In this document: piece after piece, positions 1 through 11,689 of the stretch
Numbering within the stretch: the first letter of the stretch is position 1
Layout of the letters: each line of letters begins with the position of its first letter
NCBI RefSeq assembly: GCF_030272615.1
Contig: NC_081405.1
Coordinates: forward strand, 160,476,317-160,540,316
DNA from: Cryptomeria japonica
Taxonomy: Eukaryota; Streptophyta; Pinopsida; Cupressales; Cupressaceae
DNA: 64,000 nt
Direction of reading: 5' to 3'
Notes under the pieces: generated by a model
The model's database searches: none
The model's input: the letters and a program-made list of their open reading frames with translations, nothing else
Told to the model about the DNA's origin: nothing
Program-made: the position numbers and the translations under genes

Positions 1-1449
1 AGACTATGAATCCAACCCTTGACCTCTAGAATTTAATTAAAAGTTGGCCAACTCTCACCCATTTCAATACTCATTATGAGCCAACTAAACAATTTTTTTG
101 TAAGTTGTTACTAAGTCTTTGTATTTAAAAGCATTAAATTGCATTCATCATCCTCACATTATCCTCTCTCATCCTAGATTATTTGAGCATTTAAGGAGCA
201 ATTATTAGAACATTTTTATTAGTACACTAAAAAGAATAATATTTACTCTAAACAAGATCATTATTGTAGAGTAAAAAATTGTACACTCTTGCAATTTCAC
301 CTACATTTGCCTCCACTTTAGTGTCCTATCTGTTAGCATTTGTGTAGGCTCATTTTAACCCTTGAAGATATAATCAACAATATAAAATGGTGCAACCCAC
401 TCTAGAAGAAGCAAAAGACAACTCTTAACCAAAGTACAAGAAGTATCCATAGAAGGCTAGCTTGAGATGGAAGAAGTTGGGATTTTTTAAATGTTCCAAC
501 TTTTTGTACTCTATGCAAAGGATATCCACAAGTACTTTCATTTTTCATTCACAAAATGGATGATACCAAATCAAGAGGAAATGAATACTCCCCATAAGGC
601 CTAATCCAAATATAGGGGTACAAGAATACTTATATTACTATTAAAAGGCTTTGAAGAGAGTTAAAATTGGATGTCTAAATTTTTTAATTTTTTTTGTGAA
701 GAACATATGTGGTTTAGGTTGTTCCTAAGCTTACTCTCTCTAATTTCATATTCTTAGATCAAGCCTATTAAATAAAAAAGAAATTTGACATCAAGTATGT
801 GACCAAGTTATATGCTAAAGGTGACCTACTCCTAAAGAAAAAATGTTATGATGTTGATATGCTCAAATTTTGATGGGAGAATCTTGTAAGAGATGAAACC
901 ACAAACCCTATGGTGAGATATGTAATCATAAGAATTGATTACAAAATCTACTACACCAACAATACAAATTCAGCCATGATTTTCACAATCATGACTACAT
1001 ACGAATGGTGGTGAATGGTCAAGAATTAGACATATGTGATTTCCTTTGAAAAAAACTAATGAAGAATATAAATAGAATGAAGATAAACACATATATATTT
1101 TGGTATGGATCTCTAATTATGTATCTTGTACTCTATTTTATGAGAAAATACAAGGAATGCTAGGATGCGATTGATCAAATGATAGACTAATAGTAGGATA
1201 AATTATGGCACAAATAAGGTCATTTCAATTAAGAAATGGATATAAGAGGATATTTAATGAATTTTTCACTAAATTTTAGAAAAAAAAAATGCAATGGGCC
1301 CAATAATATAAATTTTGATATAGTAAGAATATACTTGGGTCAAATTAATTTTATTACATAGAACCATGCCATTAACCTACTAGAACTACCATAGAGGCAC
1401 TACTTTGAATGATTGTAGAGAATAAAAAGCAAGTAGGACCAAAAGACCC
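1..1449. other. No recognisable gene; probable decayed LINE body
   Basis: AT-rich sequence with no sustained reading frame on either strand. It lies downstream, in the minus-strand sense, of the LINE endonuclease relic at 1450-1959, so it is where the reverse transcriptase of that LINE should be. I could not recognise RT motifs here. Assignment to the LINE is inference from position only. Confidence 0.35.
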
Positions 1450-1959
1450 AATTTATTGTGAATGTAATATCAAACTTCTCTTTTGTTAGTTATCCATCTC
1501 ATAAGTAGGTTGTCACATTTATCAAAAGCCAACTCAACCATATGAAAGTCCCCAAACACAATCTAAGAAGTAGAGGGAAGAGACTTCACAATCCATTACA
1601 AAATATGAGATCTTTCAATAGCATCATACAAAACATAAATATTAACAACCCCAATAGAGTGGTTATTTTAATATTAAAGAGGATGGACACAAGGCATGAT
1701 TCTTGGGATCATATCCATCGTATGAACTGTTGCCAACTAGGCAAAATGAAAGTGCAAACTCTTTTGTCACTTGGATCATGATCACTATAAAAGTGATTTT
1801 TTCCACATGATATGACAAACAATAGAAAGCATGAATCTACAATTTTCAACTCTTGTAATAAAAGACATCAAATTTGGAAAATGTTTGTTAAACATTTTAC
1901 ACAATATATTTTCTTTTAGGGTCAATATGTCCCCAAACATTTCATGAAATTAAATTCAT
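1450..1959 (-). pseudogene. LINE (L1-type) ORF2 endonuclease relic (element N)
   Basis: On the minus strand a degenerate apurinic-type endonuclease domain can be read. It starts at an ATG at 1957-1959 with the typical LINE ORF2 opening (MNLIS, a stop where Trp is expected, then NVWG and DPKRKYIV). Near 1500-1650 it reads NIYVLYDAIERSHIL, a stop, WIVKSLP and then VFGDFHMVELAFDK, matching the plant L1 endonuclease pattern around GDFNMVE...DK. At least two stops sit where the family has Trp, and the frame breaks between the two blocks, so it is dead. In the family this enzyme nicks target DNA to prime reverse transcription. Assignment rests on motif recognition by eye. Confidence 0.65.
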
Positions 1960-2600
1960 GGATGTCGTGCATCACACATATGTCGCCATTAAGCTTGTTA
2001 AGAGCTCCATAGCTATTATTCAAGATATCATCCTCTATGTATTAAAAAAAAAGAGGATTTAAAACCAACAAATGTCTTCTTATTTGGCACAAACTTGCCC
2101 TCTTCAATGTTGTGAGCTATACTACAAGAGTGACGAGAGAAAATTGAGGCAAAGTATTGGTTGAGAGGAGAGAAAACTAGTGGGGATTGATGCTAGGTTA
2201 AATTGAGGATTATTCACCACCTATTACAACTCCCTTGTGGGTTGTAACACACCTCCTTCACCTCGTTAGGCTTTGAAACTTTAGACCCAACAACTGATTA
2301 TTGAGATCCAATACCTTTACCTCTAGAATTATGGAAATATTCTTTCTATTATTTATAGTGATCCAACCATCCTCATTTTTAACAAGAATTTCTAGTAGAT
2401 TGCTTGGGTGGAGGTTTGTGGTATTGGATAACCAAAGGGAGATCTCAATTTTTATGATCTAACAAAATTTTGAGTTCAAGAAAAGAATACTAATAAAGAA
2501 GTGTAGATGTGGAGAGATTCATGCTAAAAAATATCTTTAACAAACTTAACTTCAACGAAACGAAAAAGATAAAAACCCTTAGTAAGGTTTTAGATAGCCT
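1960..2600 (-). pseudogene. Possible LINE ORF1 tail (element N)
   Basis: Upstream, in minus-strand sense, of the endonuclease start there are short open stretches. One near 2330-2420 reads GWITINNRKN, and another near 2430-2480 is hydrophobic. LINE ORF1 normally occupies this position and often ends in a basic segment after a DGW-like motif. The similarity is weak and the call depends mainly on position next to the ORF2 endonuclease relic. Confidence 0.3.
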
Positions 2601-2636
2601 CCACGCTAACTCCATGAAGGACCAAGGTGGAGCTGA

Positions 2637-2682
2637 CCCAACTCCTTAACACGCTTTTACCCAACTCCTTAACACGCTTTTA
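2637..2682. repeat. 23-bp tandem duplication
   Basis: A 23-bp unit beginning cccaactccttaacacg occurs twice head to tail with no mismatch. It lies just outside the LINE relic. Probably a replication-slippage duplication; no function suggested. Confidence 0.85.
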
Positions 2683-3110
2683 GAGAAAATTCTAACAAAA
2701 AAATATTCAATAATATAGTATACTTTTCAAGACATTTGCATGCATTGTCAAATTCATGAATAGAGCAAACAAAAATACGTATAAGATAGTTAACTTGTGA
2801 ACTCTTTCGATGAGAACTTATATAAACATTTTAAAACCATTTGCATGTATTTCCAAGCCAATGAAATAGCATAAAACATTATGTCATTGTGATTGACAAT
2901 CAATAACTAAGAAAAAAATGATCCAAAAATAAAAGAAACTAAAAAAACTCCCCATAAATGTGAACTCCCATATTATAAAACAAGAGTAAAACAACTCACA
3001 GCGACGTCTGTTAAAAGGCAAAACTATTGTAAGTCAATTTTTCTGCTATGCTTAATCTGTTGCAGGAATGTATAGGTTTTCAGAGGCCGTAATCTCTCTG
3101 ATTACGGAAT
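2683..3110. other. Intergenic sequence upstream of the tRNA termination signal
   Basis: AT-rich sequence with no coding or element signature that I can see. It lies between the LINE relic and the tRNA-Asp gene, on the 3' side of the tRNA. Confidence 0.5.
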
Positions 3111-3114
3111 AAAA
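3111..3114 (-). terminator. RNA polymerase III terminator of tRNA-Asp
   Basis: Four A on the plus strand, TTTT on the tRNA sense strand, 8 to 11 bases past the 3' end of the mature tRNA. This is the minimal pol III termination signal. Confidence 0.6.
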
Positions 3115-3121
3115 TTGTTGA

Positions 3122-3193
3122 CGCCGTTGCCGGGGATCGAACCCGGGTCACCCGTGTGACAGGCGGGAATACTCACCACTATACTACAACGAC
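3122..3193 (-). tRNA. tRNA-Asp (anticodon GUC)
   Basis: The minus strand folds as a 72-nt tRNA. The 7-bp acceptor stem GTCGTTG/CAACGGC has one G-U type pair, followed by discriminator G and no encoded CCA, as in nuclear genes. The anticodon loop CTGTCAC gives GUC for aspartate. The internal promoter B box GGTTCGATCCC is intact, and a TTTT terminator follows. The sequence is close to the plant tRNA-Asp consensus that I know, but the anticodon stem has A at position 39 opposite C31, where the consensus has G. This leaves four of five pairs. It may be a functional variant or an ageing copy. It is the only gene here that looks like an ordinary host gene. Confidence 0.93.
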
Positions 3194-5329
3194 CACATGC
3201 CTTCTTTGGCTAAGACAGTCAATTATAATTTATGTAACATATATTGAAATATTCGCACGTATTGAAATATTATAGTACTTTTATTTTACATCATATGTTT
3301 CTTTTTGTTGTATTTTATTTTTTATAATAGTTACTACTTTTTATGTTATTAATAGATTAATTATGTTTTATTAATTAATAGTAAATAAATCAATGAGATG
3401 TTAGAATTAAAATAATTTGATAGAAATATTAATGTATTTAAAAAAAAAATTAAATTAACAAAATTAACTTATCTATTGAATAATAGTTGTGAGTGATGTA
3501 AGCTACGAAATCTTTCCCTTTTAAAATTTTGACTATAAAAAAGTTAATAGTATTTATTTTCATTTCACTTGTTTTATTTATTTATTCTAGCATTAGAAAA
3601 TGTAATTATTCTTTAGTTAAAGGGTTTACCAATTAATGCAATATTTTTTTATTATCATACTTGAGTCATTTTTAATTTATTAGATAGATGAAATAAAGAA
3701 AATATGAATAGTTGGATTGAAATAATTAATAAAATAAATAGACAAATTTTACATCTATTAGTTTAAAATATTTTGAAAATTAATAATAAGAAAATCAATA
3801 TTTAATAAAAATATAATGAATAGTTATATTTTTAATCTATCACGTATATATTTGTTTCCAAGGCTACTCAAGAAATGTTATGTTTGTAAATTTTAACTCT
3901 TTCATCAATTTAAAATTAAATCTATTTATATTCAAGAGTTTTAATGCTCATTTGGCATTGTCTGTCTTTGATTAGCATTTGCAAGATAATTCTAACTTTT
4001 GTTGAATTAAGTTTTTTTTTCTTATTTTAACTTTTAAACACCATTTAAAATCAAAACTTTGAAAGTCGTTCAATAAATTCATCTATAAAATGTTAAGTGA
4101 CTTAATAAAATTTCAATACATCAGTAGATTGATAAATTAATTATTCTAATAGTAATGCTTTAAACCAATTAACATATTAGACATCTTATTGAATCAATGC
4201 AATGTATCACTTATTGAAATTGTTACTTATAAAAAAAACCAAATTGATCAAATTATTTAACCATGTGATTTCTTCTAAATTAGAATAAAACAAGCTTAAA
4301 ATGATTGTGAATGAAAATATATTATTTTAAAACTTAATCTAGGTTAATTAAATAAATATATATAATGAAAGATGTGTATTAATGTAGATTAAACAAGTGC
4401 CAATGGAATACATGATAAATTGGAATAACTAAAATTATTGTTTCTTAAAAATAATGGTGAAATGGGTGTATACTTAAGTCATGTTTCAATGATTGTATAT
4501 GATTGTTAGTATCTTGTTGAATTAGTTTGGCTTGGTCTATGAAACTTATAGCCTTGAAATGCAAACTATTCCTAAGTTTTGTATAGTCCTAGAAATCTAG
4601 ATGTAGGTTGATCCCATACCATTGGGTCAACTCCATGTCATGTGGATTTAATATATGATCCATAGATTTGATACGACACACTGTATGCTTTTTTTTCTTT
4701 TTTTCTTTTTGAATTCTACTCTATGTTGTTTGTTAAGGACTAGTAGTATTTAATAACCCTTGCAGAGATTAATGGATCACTAGGGTCAAGTTATTCTAGA
4801 TCAACCCCTTTTAAACATCATCCTTACAATTTTGAAATGATTGGAAAACAACAGACAAGCATTTGCATGATCCATATGATGATTCTAATAAAAGTGTTTC
4901 TTCCTTCTAAAAATCCAAGCCAAGATTTTCCTATTTTAAATATTTTTTGAACCCTTAGGATTTTCAAATATGATTGAATATTAAATTACAACTTAAATGA
5001 ATGCCTTTAAATATGAGGACATAATAGTTTGTTCCTAAAAAATACACTAAGTTGGATCTCAATTATTGTGAGAAAAGGGTAGGACTTAATAAATTGAATC
5101 TTAAATTTTGATCTTTCAAATCATATTCTCCAAGGAGATGAACCGGGAAAAAGGATATGGAATTTGGGGGTTAGAGATTAATGTATAAAAATTTGGTCCA
5201 ATAACTAATGTTAATGTGTGAGAATAAATGTATATAGAACAAACAACATTGCAAAGTCTAAAGACTATTAAGAAATCTTTTAGCCATACATGACAAATTT
5301 TCACATAGCCCAAATAGAGAAATCTAAAT
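3194..5329. other. AT-rich intergenic sequence, nothing recognised
   Basis: Very AT-rich DNA with A and T runs. I see no coding frame, no LTR border and no clear repeat. Its right border with the old LTR-like sequence ending at 6009 is not defined. Confidence 0.55.
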
Positions 5330-6009
5330 TAAAAGGTATTCAAAATCCATATGCAAAAGAGTAGACAATGTATCATCAAAGATGAAACAAGATATACCCT
5401 AACGAAACCCTCAAGAGAGGAAAAAACCTAGCCTCTAAAATAATCCATCAATCACGTATTACTAAAAAATGAAATCATTACAATACATCTTTAGAGTCCT
5501 CCATGAACACTTATGAAACATAATCTCTCTACAAACACTCCATGTGAAAAAGAATGTAACCACACATCCCATTCCATGCTTACAACCTTCACAAATGTTA
5601 ACAAGAGATGCTTTCAACCACTTAGCCAAAATTGTCAACTAGCCAACCTTAGACAACTACCCATGTGCTTGCTTTTATAGAATCAAGCTCACACAAAGTC
5701 ACCAAGTGGAATTTCATAAAACCATGTGACTAATACAGTGCTATGACAAAACCATTAACCCCTCATTTAATATCTGGTAATAAGTTTTCACTTTATTAGA
5801 TATATTTCCCCAATAATGAATTAAATACTTTTCCCATGCGAAGCCCCACATTAAATATTGACCAACGTTACTTACAACAGATAAAGTGGACCCAATAATA
5901 TCAACCCCTCATGATGCATGCATCCCTAGGTTACCTAGGTGCACTATAAATAATAATAAATTAAAAAGTATAACACTATGCAAGGTGTACAACACTCCAT
6001 ATCCTAACA
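5330..6009 (-). mobile_element. Remnant 3' LTR of old copia-like element M
   Basis: The right end (cctaaca, 6003-6009) is followed by a purine tract on the minus strand, as at an LTR/polypurine-tract border. Downstream sequence resembles the interior of element G. Inside, near 5394-5430, is a block starting atataccctaac that resembles the gggaaaaccc region of other LTRs here. The left border is not found, so the start given is a guess. Confidence 0.3.
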
Positions 6010-6433
6010 TTCTCCCAATTGTTGTATACATTGCACAAGGGTTGACAAGGAACCACAAACATGAACAAGTGAACAATCCTTACAACTGCATATACCATCA
6101 AGGAATCAAAGTGCTCCATGTGATCTATCAACATACCTACAACAAGAAACAAGGTGACCACCATACCAAGCATGAATTCCCCCATCCTCCATAAAACTAA
6201 TGCACAAAGATAAGAAGTCATCCAAAAACATACCACACTATTTGTCATAAAGAAGCATAAGTCCTACCTCAACTAATATCTTGAACACAAAAAATCAATC
6301 AAAAGGTAAAAATATGTATCAATAGCTCCCAAGTAACAATCTCTATAGCTAAAACAACACCTGCAACAATTGCTAATGGATCAAACTATCATACCTCAAA
6401 GGTATAGAAATAATCACAAGCTAACGTCTTGCC
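6010..6433 (-). mobile_element. Element M internal sequence, left piece
   Basis: Sequence between the presumed M LTR and the left border of element A. It has no sustained coding frame in either direction. It is interrupted by A and resumes at 25605, where resemblance to the non-coding interior of G (37540-37960) is clearer: blocks with actcccactg, catgagca...gtaattgatcaa and tcatgaagca occur in the same order. Confidence 0.4.
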
Positions 6434-7881
6434 TAATGGTATGATGAAATAATAAGTATCCAGTAGAATACTGAGAGGGGGGGGGAGGGGGGTGAATCAG
6501 TATATTGAAAAACTAATACAAAGTTCCCAAACTCAAACTCAATCACACAAAGTAAACATATCTCAGTCAAGATCAATATTCATAAGAATACTTGACATCA
6601 AACGGTTTAACTGTTATGACAACTTAACAGTAAACAACTTCAATCTTGTAAACATCAACAATGCTTAATCATAACTCAACATATTCATCTCTCAATGCTT
6701 CTACTTATCCTTCCTTATCAGAAGTTAACCAAATCAACAAATAAGATCATAACCACAAAAGCATTCACCACTTGACACAAATGTTTATACGTGGAAAACC
6801 CAAATAGGTTAAAATCACGATGAGATGAGACTCACAAGGATAGCTATTTGAACTCTTTTGAAGTTTGCCCTGTTAGGAGCCAAGCCTGTTAAAGCTTTAC
6901 AATAAGTCATGTTAAGAACTAATTTCGGTTAGGAATCACCCGGTTAAGGGATTTACAAATATGCCTTGATGAAAAGCACAATACCCTGTTAAGAGTAACC
7001 TCGCTAGAGGATTTAAGAATTCAAGCTAATGGATCACCTTGTTAGAGAATTTAATGAGTAACCAAGCTTGTTAGAGCTTACTCGGTTAAGGGATTTCACT
7101 TCTGCTGTAATTGTTAGAAAACAACAAGATTTCTTGATCTGTCTGAGTAGCACTACATTTCCTTGATCAAATCCTTCTAAGCTTCAATCTGTCTTCACTC
7201 AAAGTGCATATCCATTCACTGGTTAGGCAACTACACACTCAACAGGTTTCTATCAATCTTGCCAACAACCTTTACAAATAACTTCATCGACCTTAAATAC
7301 AAATCAATTAGGTCGGCAACACAATAAAAACCTAATTCTCATCATCGAGATTACAAACAAGTCAGTACAATCTTGACCGTTAGAAATCATGACAATCTCT
7401 TCACATTCTTCAAGAAAATTCCAACCACTCCATGATCACCGCTTCATCAAACTTTGTAACTCATCACGCGTTGTGCATTAGATGCAATCCACTTTGCTCC
7501 TTCCCTAGACAATAAACAAACACGCCAAAATAATTTGAACTTATCCTCATACAATGATCACACGTGTCTCGATCATTACTGCTTATCAGATAATAAACCA
7601 GCAAACTTGATCGGTTAGGGTTTAACAGCTGATAGGGTTTACCGGTTACATTGCATAGAAAGGTTTTAACCCTTTACACCAGTTCACCAGTTCAACTCAC
7701 AAACTTTACATACCGATTTACAACATCTTCCACAAAGCTTTTTTTACCAGTTACTAGCCAATATCAAAAACAACAATATCAACAATAACATGAATACCAT
7801 TACCATTTCAATTGACATCAATGACAACATATCATTAATGCAATCTCTATGCAAAATGCCAACAAACTCAAAATGCCAACA
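6434..7881 (-). repeat. Element A 3' LTR
   Basis: About 1.45 kb, homologous along its length to 24160-25599. The left end is TAATGG where the other LTR has TGATGG, so the terminal TG is mutated. The right end is ...CCAACA. It contains a run of G near 6477-6496, a conserved stem-loop at 6791-6818, and many short gttaagggattt-like repeats. The window contains no transcript evidence for its promoter or poly(A) site. Confidence 0.85.
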
Positions 7882-8236
7882 ATCTCCCCCTTTGGCATTG
7901 ATGTCAATGCAAATATCAACGCCTCTTATTGCTGTTGAGATTGGTGAATAGGAATCCTGGTTTACATTACCAAGTATTCACCTTGCTGTTGTTTGTCTTC
8001 AACTTGCCATTGGTTCACCTAATCAGACACATAATTCTTCTCCTCAATCATATAATTCTTCTCCCCCTTTGATAGCAATGCCAAAGTGAAAGTAAAAAGG
8101 AAATTTAATGCTGCTCTCACTATGCATCAACATCATTCTGCAACTTGATGATCCCCCTGTGGAATACATCCACTTCTTCATCAATCCATGTAAAATTCTA
8201 TAAGCGGTTCAGGGACTGATGCAATCAACATCATGC
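7882..8236 (-). other. Element A polypurine tracts and 3' non-coding region
   Basis: Immediately right of the LTR the plus strand reads atctccccctttgg, a purine tract on the sense strand that would prime plus-strand DNA synthesis. Further purine tracts occur at about 8060-8070 and 8147-8156. Repeated tracts at this place are a described trait of Sirevirus-type copia elements. Confidence 0.7.
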
Positions 8237-9426
8237 TCAACTAACTTCATGAAGAGGGACAACCCCTAATTGACTTCTAATATACTCAAAAGTGGTCTTA
8301 GGCAGAGGTTTGGTAAAGATATCTGCAAGCTGCTCCTTGGTAGAAACATGCTCCAAGATAACATCTTTACTTTGAACTTTTTCCCTCAAGAAGTGATATT
8401 TCAATTCAATGTGCTTAGTCCTTGTGTGCAAAACATGATTTTTAGAAATGTTTATCACACTTGTATTATCACACAAAATATTTATTGGTTCTGATATTTC
8501 CATCTTCAAACCTTCCAAAATGTGTCTCATCCACATAGCTTTTGCGCAATTCATATAAGCTGCTACATACTCAACTTTAGTAGTAGATTGTGAAGTACAA
8601 CTCTACTTTTTACTACTCCATGAAACTAGCCTTCCTCCTAGAAAGAATGCTCCACCGGTAGTACTCTTCCGATCATCAATATTTCCTGCCCAATCAGCAT
8701 CTATGTATGCTTTCAAATCAAATTTTCCACCATATGGATACCATAACCCATAGTCAATAGTACCTTTCAGATATCTAAAAATTCTTTTGGTTGCCATCAG
8801 ATGTGCCTCCTTTGGATTCTTCTGAAATCTGGCAACAATACCAATTGCATGGGCAATATCCGGTCGACTATGAACAACATAGTGTAATTTGCCAATCATT
8901 GACCTATATTCTTTTTAATCTACAGACTTAGATGCATCTTCCTTGGACGATTTACAACCTGTAACCATTGGGGTTCCAACTAGTTTACAATCACTCATAC
9001 CAAAAGTCTTCAAAACCTCTTTCACATACTTGGATTGAGTAATGAAAATACCATTCTTCATCTGCTGGATCTATAAGCCTATGAATTTTTTATTTCCCCT
9101 ACTAATGACATCTTAAATTCATTCTTCATTTCATCTGCAAAACAATTACTCATGTCATCATTACCTCTAAATATAATGTCATCTACAAATACTTCATTGA
9201 CCAGTATTTCATCTCCTTTAGACTTGAGATAAATGTTGTTCTCATCATTGGTTCTAGAAAATCCTACCTTCATCAGATGATTGTGAAGTCGTTCATACCA
9301 TGCTCTGGGTGCCTACTTTAATCCATACAAAGCTTTATGCAATTTGCATACCATGTCTTCCTTTTCTGTCAATGCATAACCATTAGGCTGCTCTATATAA
9401 ACCTCTTCTTTTAGTATCCCATTCAG
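8237..9426 (-). pseudogene. Element A reverse transcriptase C-terminal part and RNase H
   Basis: Minus-strand frames read from the RT motif LNGIL at 9426 through [24 protein letters not shown] (polymerase motif C) and the connection region YRSMIGKL. They end in copia RNase H (KAYIDADWAG, RKSTTGGAFF, HTRTKHIELKYHF, TKEQLADIFTKPLP) with the stop at 8237-8239. Several stops and at least one frameshift (near 9080) break it. The polymerase motif A aspartate is missing because LINE L replaced about 16 bases there. The enzyme would copy the RNA genome and degrade it in the particle; this copy cannot. Confidence 0.88.
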
Positions 9427-10204
9427 GCAAAAGAGAATTGCTAAAATCATCGGTTGTAAGGTGGAGATGCTCCCCTCTACTTATTTTAGTCTCCCTCTAG
9501 GTTTGGTTCCCCCAAACTCCTTCTGGAACTTGTTAATTGACAAAATCAACAAGAAATTGGTAGGTTGGAAAGGATCTATGCTATCTCAAGCTGGTAAGCT
9601 TCAACTTCTTCAAGCTACTCTTCAGAATCTTCCTATCTATGCTCTTAGCTTGTTTAGTATACCGGCTAAATTTGTTGAATCTTTAGAGAGGATTCAGAAA
9701 AGATTTCTTTGGTCAGGGGTAGAAGACAAGAAAAGGATAGCCTTGGTTGCCCGAGATAAAGTTTGTAATCCTAAGTGCAAGGGGGGTTCAGGTATTAAAG
9801 TTCTTAAAACTTTTAACAAAGCCTTGCTTGCTAAACTGATATGGAGGGCTTATGGAATTAAGAAAGATTGGAGTCGGGTGTGGTTTGATAAATATATTCA
9901 TAACCAGCCACTTCATTCTCTTCTCTACTTTGAAGATATCCCTGCTAGGTCTTTCATATGGAATAGTATAATCAAGTCGATAAAAGTTGCTAAAGCTGGA
10001 GCTGGATGGGTCCTTGGCAAAGGTGACAAAATCAGGTTTTGGGAGGATGTTTGGATTAAATATGAACCTCTCTTTAATCAGGATTACAACCAATTCATTG
10101 ATGATTGCAAAAGAAAGTATGGGTCTATGGTTTGTAATTATTGGAAGGAGAATAAACGGGCGAGGCTTGATGCTATTTATGTTGGTTTTTCGTTGCTCTA
10201 GTAG
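9427..10204 (+). pseudogene. LINE L ORF2: reverse transcriptase C-terminal portion
   Basis: Open from the truncated 5' edge, with the ATG at 9461 internal. It reads YFSLPLG, SQAGKLQLLQATLQNLPIY, FLWSG, KGGSGIKVL and NKALLAKLIWRAY, all landmarks of the plant L1 RT thumb and following region. The catalytic part of RT, including the double-Asp motif, lay further 5' and is absent. A frameshift around 9990-10200 moves the continuation into another frame. Confidence is high for family, with no enzymatic function expected. Confidence 0.88.
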
Positions 10205-10630
10205 GATCCGCTATCCTTTTCTGTCAGTAAAGACTCTGATGATGTGTTTCTTTAGAAGAGAAATCCAAGGGGTAACTTCAGTGTTGCTTCTGCTTATAAA
10301 AAAACTATTACTCAGGTCAACAACCCAATATGGACTAAAATCTGGAATAGATTCCTCATTCCTAAAGTTAACATGTTTTTTTGGCTTGCAGCTCACAACA
10401 AGATTCTCACCATTAATAACTTGGCTCGTAGAGGTTTCATGTTTCCTAACAGGTGTGAGTTATGTCAGAAAGAGGCAGAATCTATGGATCATTTGTTTAT
10501 CCATTGCTCCTTTACCTGGGAAATCTAGAGTAAATTTTTGATGCAATGGAAAGTTGAATGGGTTATGCATAACAGTCTCAAGGAAGTCATTTGGCAATGG
10601 ATCTTACCCACCAAATTCCCTCTCATTAAG
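10205..10630 (+). pseudogene. LINE L ORF2: zinc-binding RT-associated domain (zf-RVT)
   Basis: The plus strand reads FSVASAYKKTI, WNRFLIPKVNMFFWLAAHNK and CELCQKEAESMDHLFIHC, the pattern of the plant zf-RVT domain (CxxC...HxxxxC) between RT and RNase H in L1 elements. Stops at 10201-10203, near 10245 and near 10526 break the frame. Confidence 0.85.
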
Positions 10631-11400
10631 ACCCTCTAGTCCTTTGTCCTTCCTATGACCTGTTGGCACATTTGGAAGGAGAGAAATAATATAATCTTTA
10701 GGGAGGCTAAGTGTACGTCTCAGGTGGTTTTTGAAAAGATCTGCAGGGCAATGAAAGAAAACATAAACACTCTTCACAGAAACAAGAAGCAGTGGAGTTG
10801 TCTTAACATGAATGATAATGAGAAAAGTATCCTCACCGAATGGAATTTGATTCACAAGATTTTCAAATCTGACATTAAGAGTAGGAGAGAAAATGTTGTT
10901 TGGAGATTTCCCTTTCATGATTGGGTTAAGGTGAATTTTGATGGTGCAGCCAAAGGCAATCCTGGGAAGTCAGGAGGGGGAGGAGTCATCAGAAATACTC
11001 ATGGTGTCTATATTTCTGCAATTGCCTCTCCCTTTGGAGTTCAAAACAATCATGCTGTTGAAGCTCAGACAATGTTAAAATGCCTCTAGCTTGCTCAGAG
11101 TTTTAAATTTTAAAAAATATGGCTAGAAGGGGACTCTCTTAATATTATTCAGGCTATCAAAGGCACTAGTTCCCCCTCTTGGAACATTTACAATATCATT
11201 GAGAGTGCCAAAAAAATATTAGATGCCTACGATAGTGTTTTTATTTCCCATACTCTAAGGGAAGGTAACAAGGTTGCTGACTTATTAGCTAATGAGGGGG
11301 TTTATTTAGAAGAGGACACTAAATATATCAGAGAAGTCTCTTGTAAGAAGGATGTCCGGGTGCAATTATTATTTGATCGAGTCCATGGTACAAGTTAAGT
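10631..11400 (+). pseudogene. LINE L ORF2: RNase H domain
   Basis: After a Trp-rich linker (TCWHIWKERNNIIF) comes a type I RNase H with all four acidic positions visible: NFDGAAKGN, AVEAQTML, EGDSLNII and GNKVADLLANEG. A stop at about 11087 and another near 11113 interrupt it. Plant L1 elements often carry such a domain after zf-RVT; it would remove the RNA template. The end near 11398 closes ORF2. Confidence 0.85.
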
Positions 11401-11689
11401 TTATCATTACTCTTCTGGGTCTGGAGATCAAAGACAGATATTGGAGTTATGTGAAGTGTCAGCTGATGATCATTTTTAGGCATTGTGATTATGATAACTG
11501 GTGTGATGGGGCTAATCTTATTAAGTGTTGGTTCATTGTGAATGTTATTAAAGACCTTTTCAAAAAAAGGAAATTACCCTGTTTTTCGAGCCCAACATTT
11601 TGTTCCAGAGTCCGAGCTTAAGTCTCGGTGTTCAGTATTTGAGTATCGCGTGCTCTGTTGAAGGCCTCAACCTAAATTACAACATGTGA

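Noticed and set aside
3119-3195. tRNA-Asp sequence as an LTR primer-binding site
   Set aside because: Athila-type elements use tRNA-Asp and carry about 18 bases of its complement, but here the full 72-nt gene with both promoter boxes and a terminator is present.
5886-6248. Overlapping open frames on both strands
   Set aside because: No domain and low-complexity context inside the old M element; probably chance.
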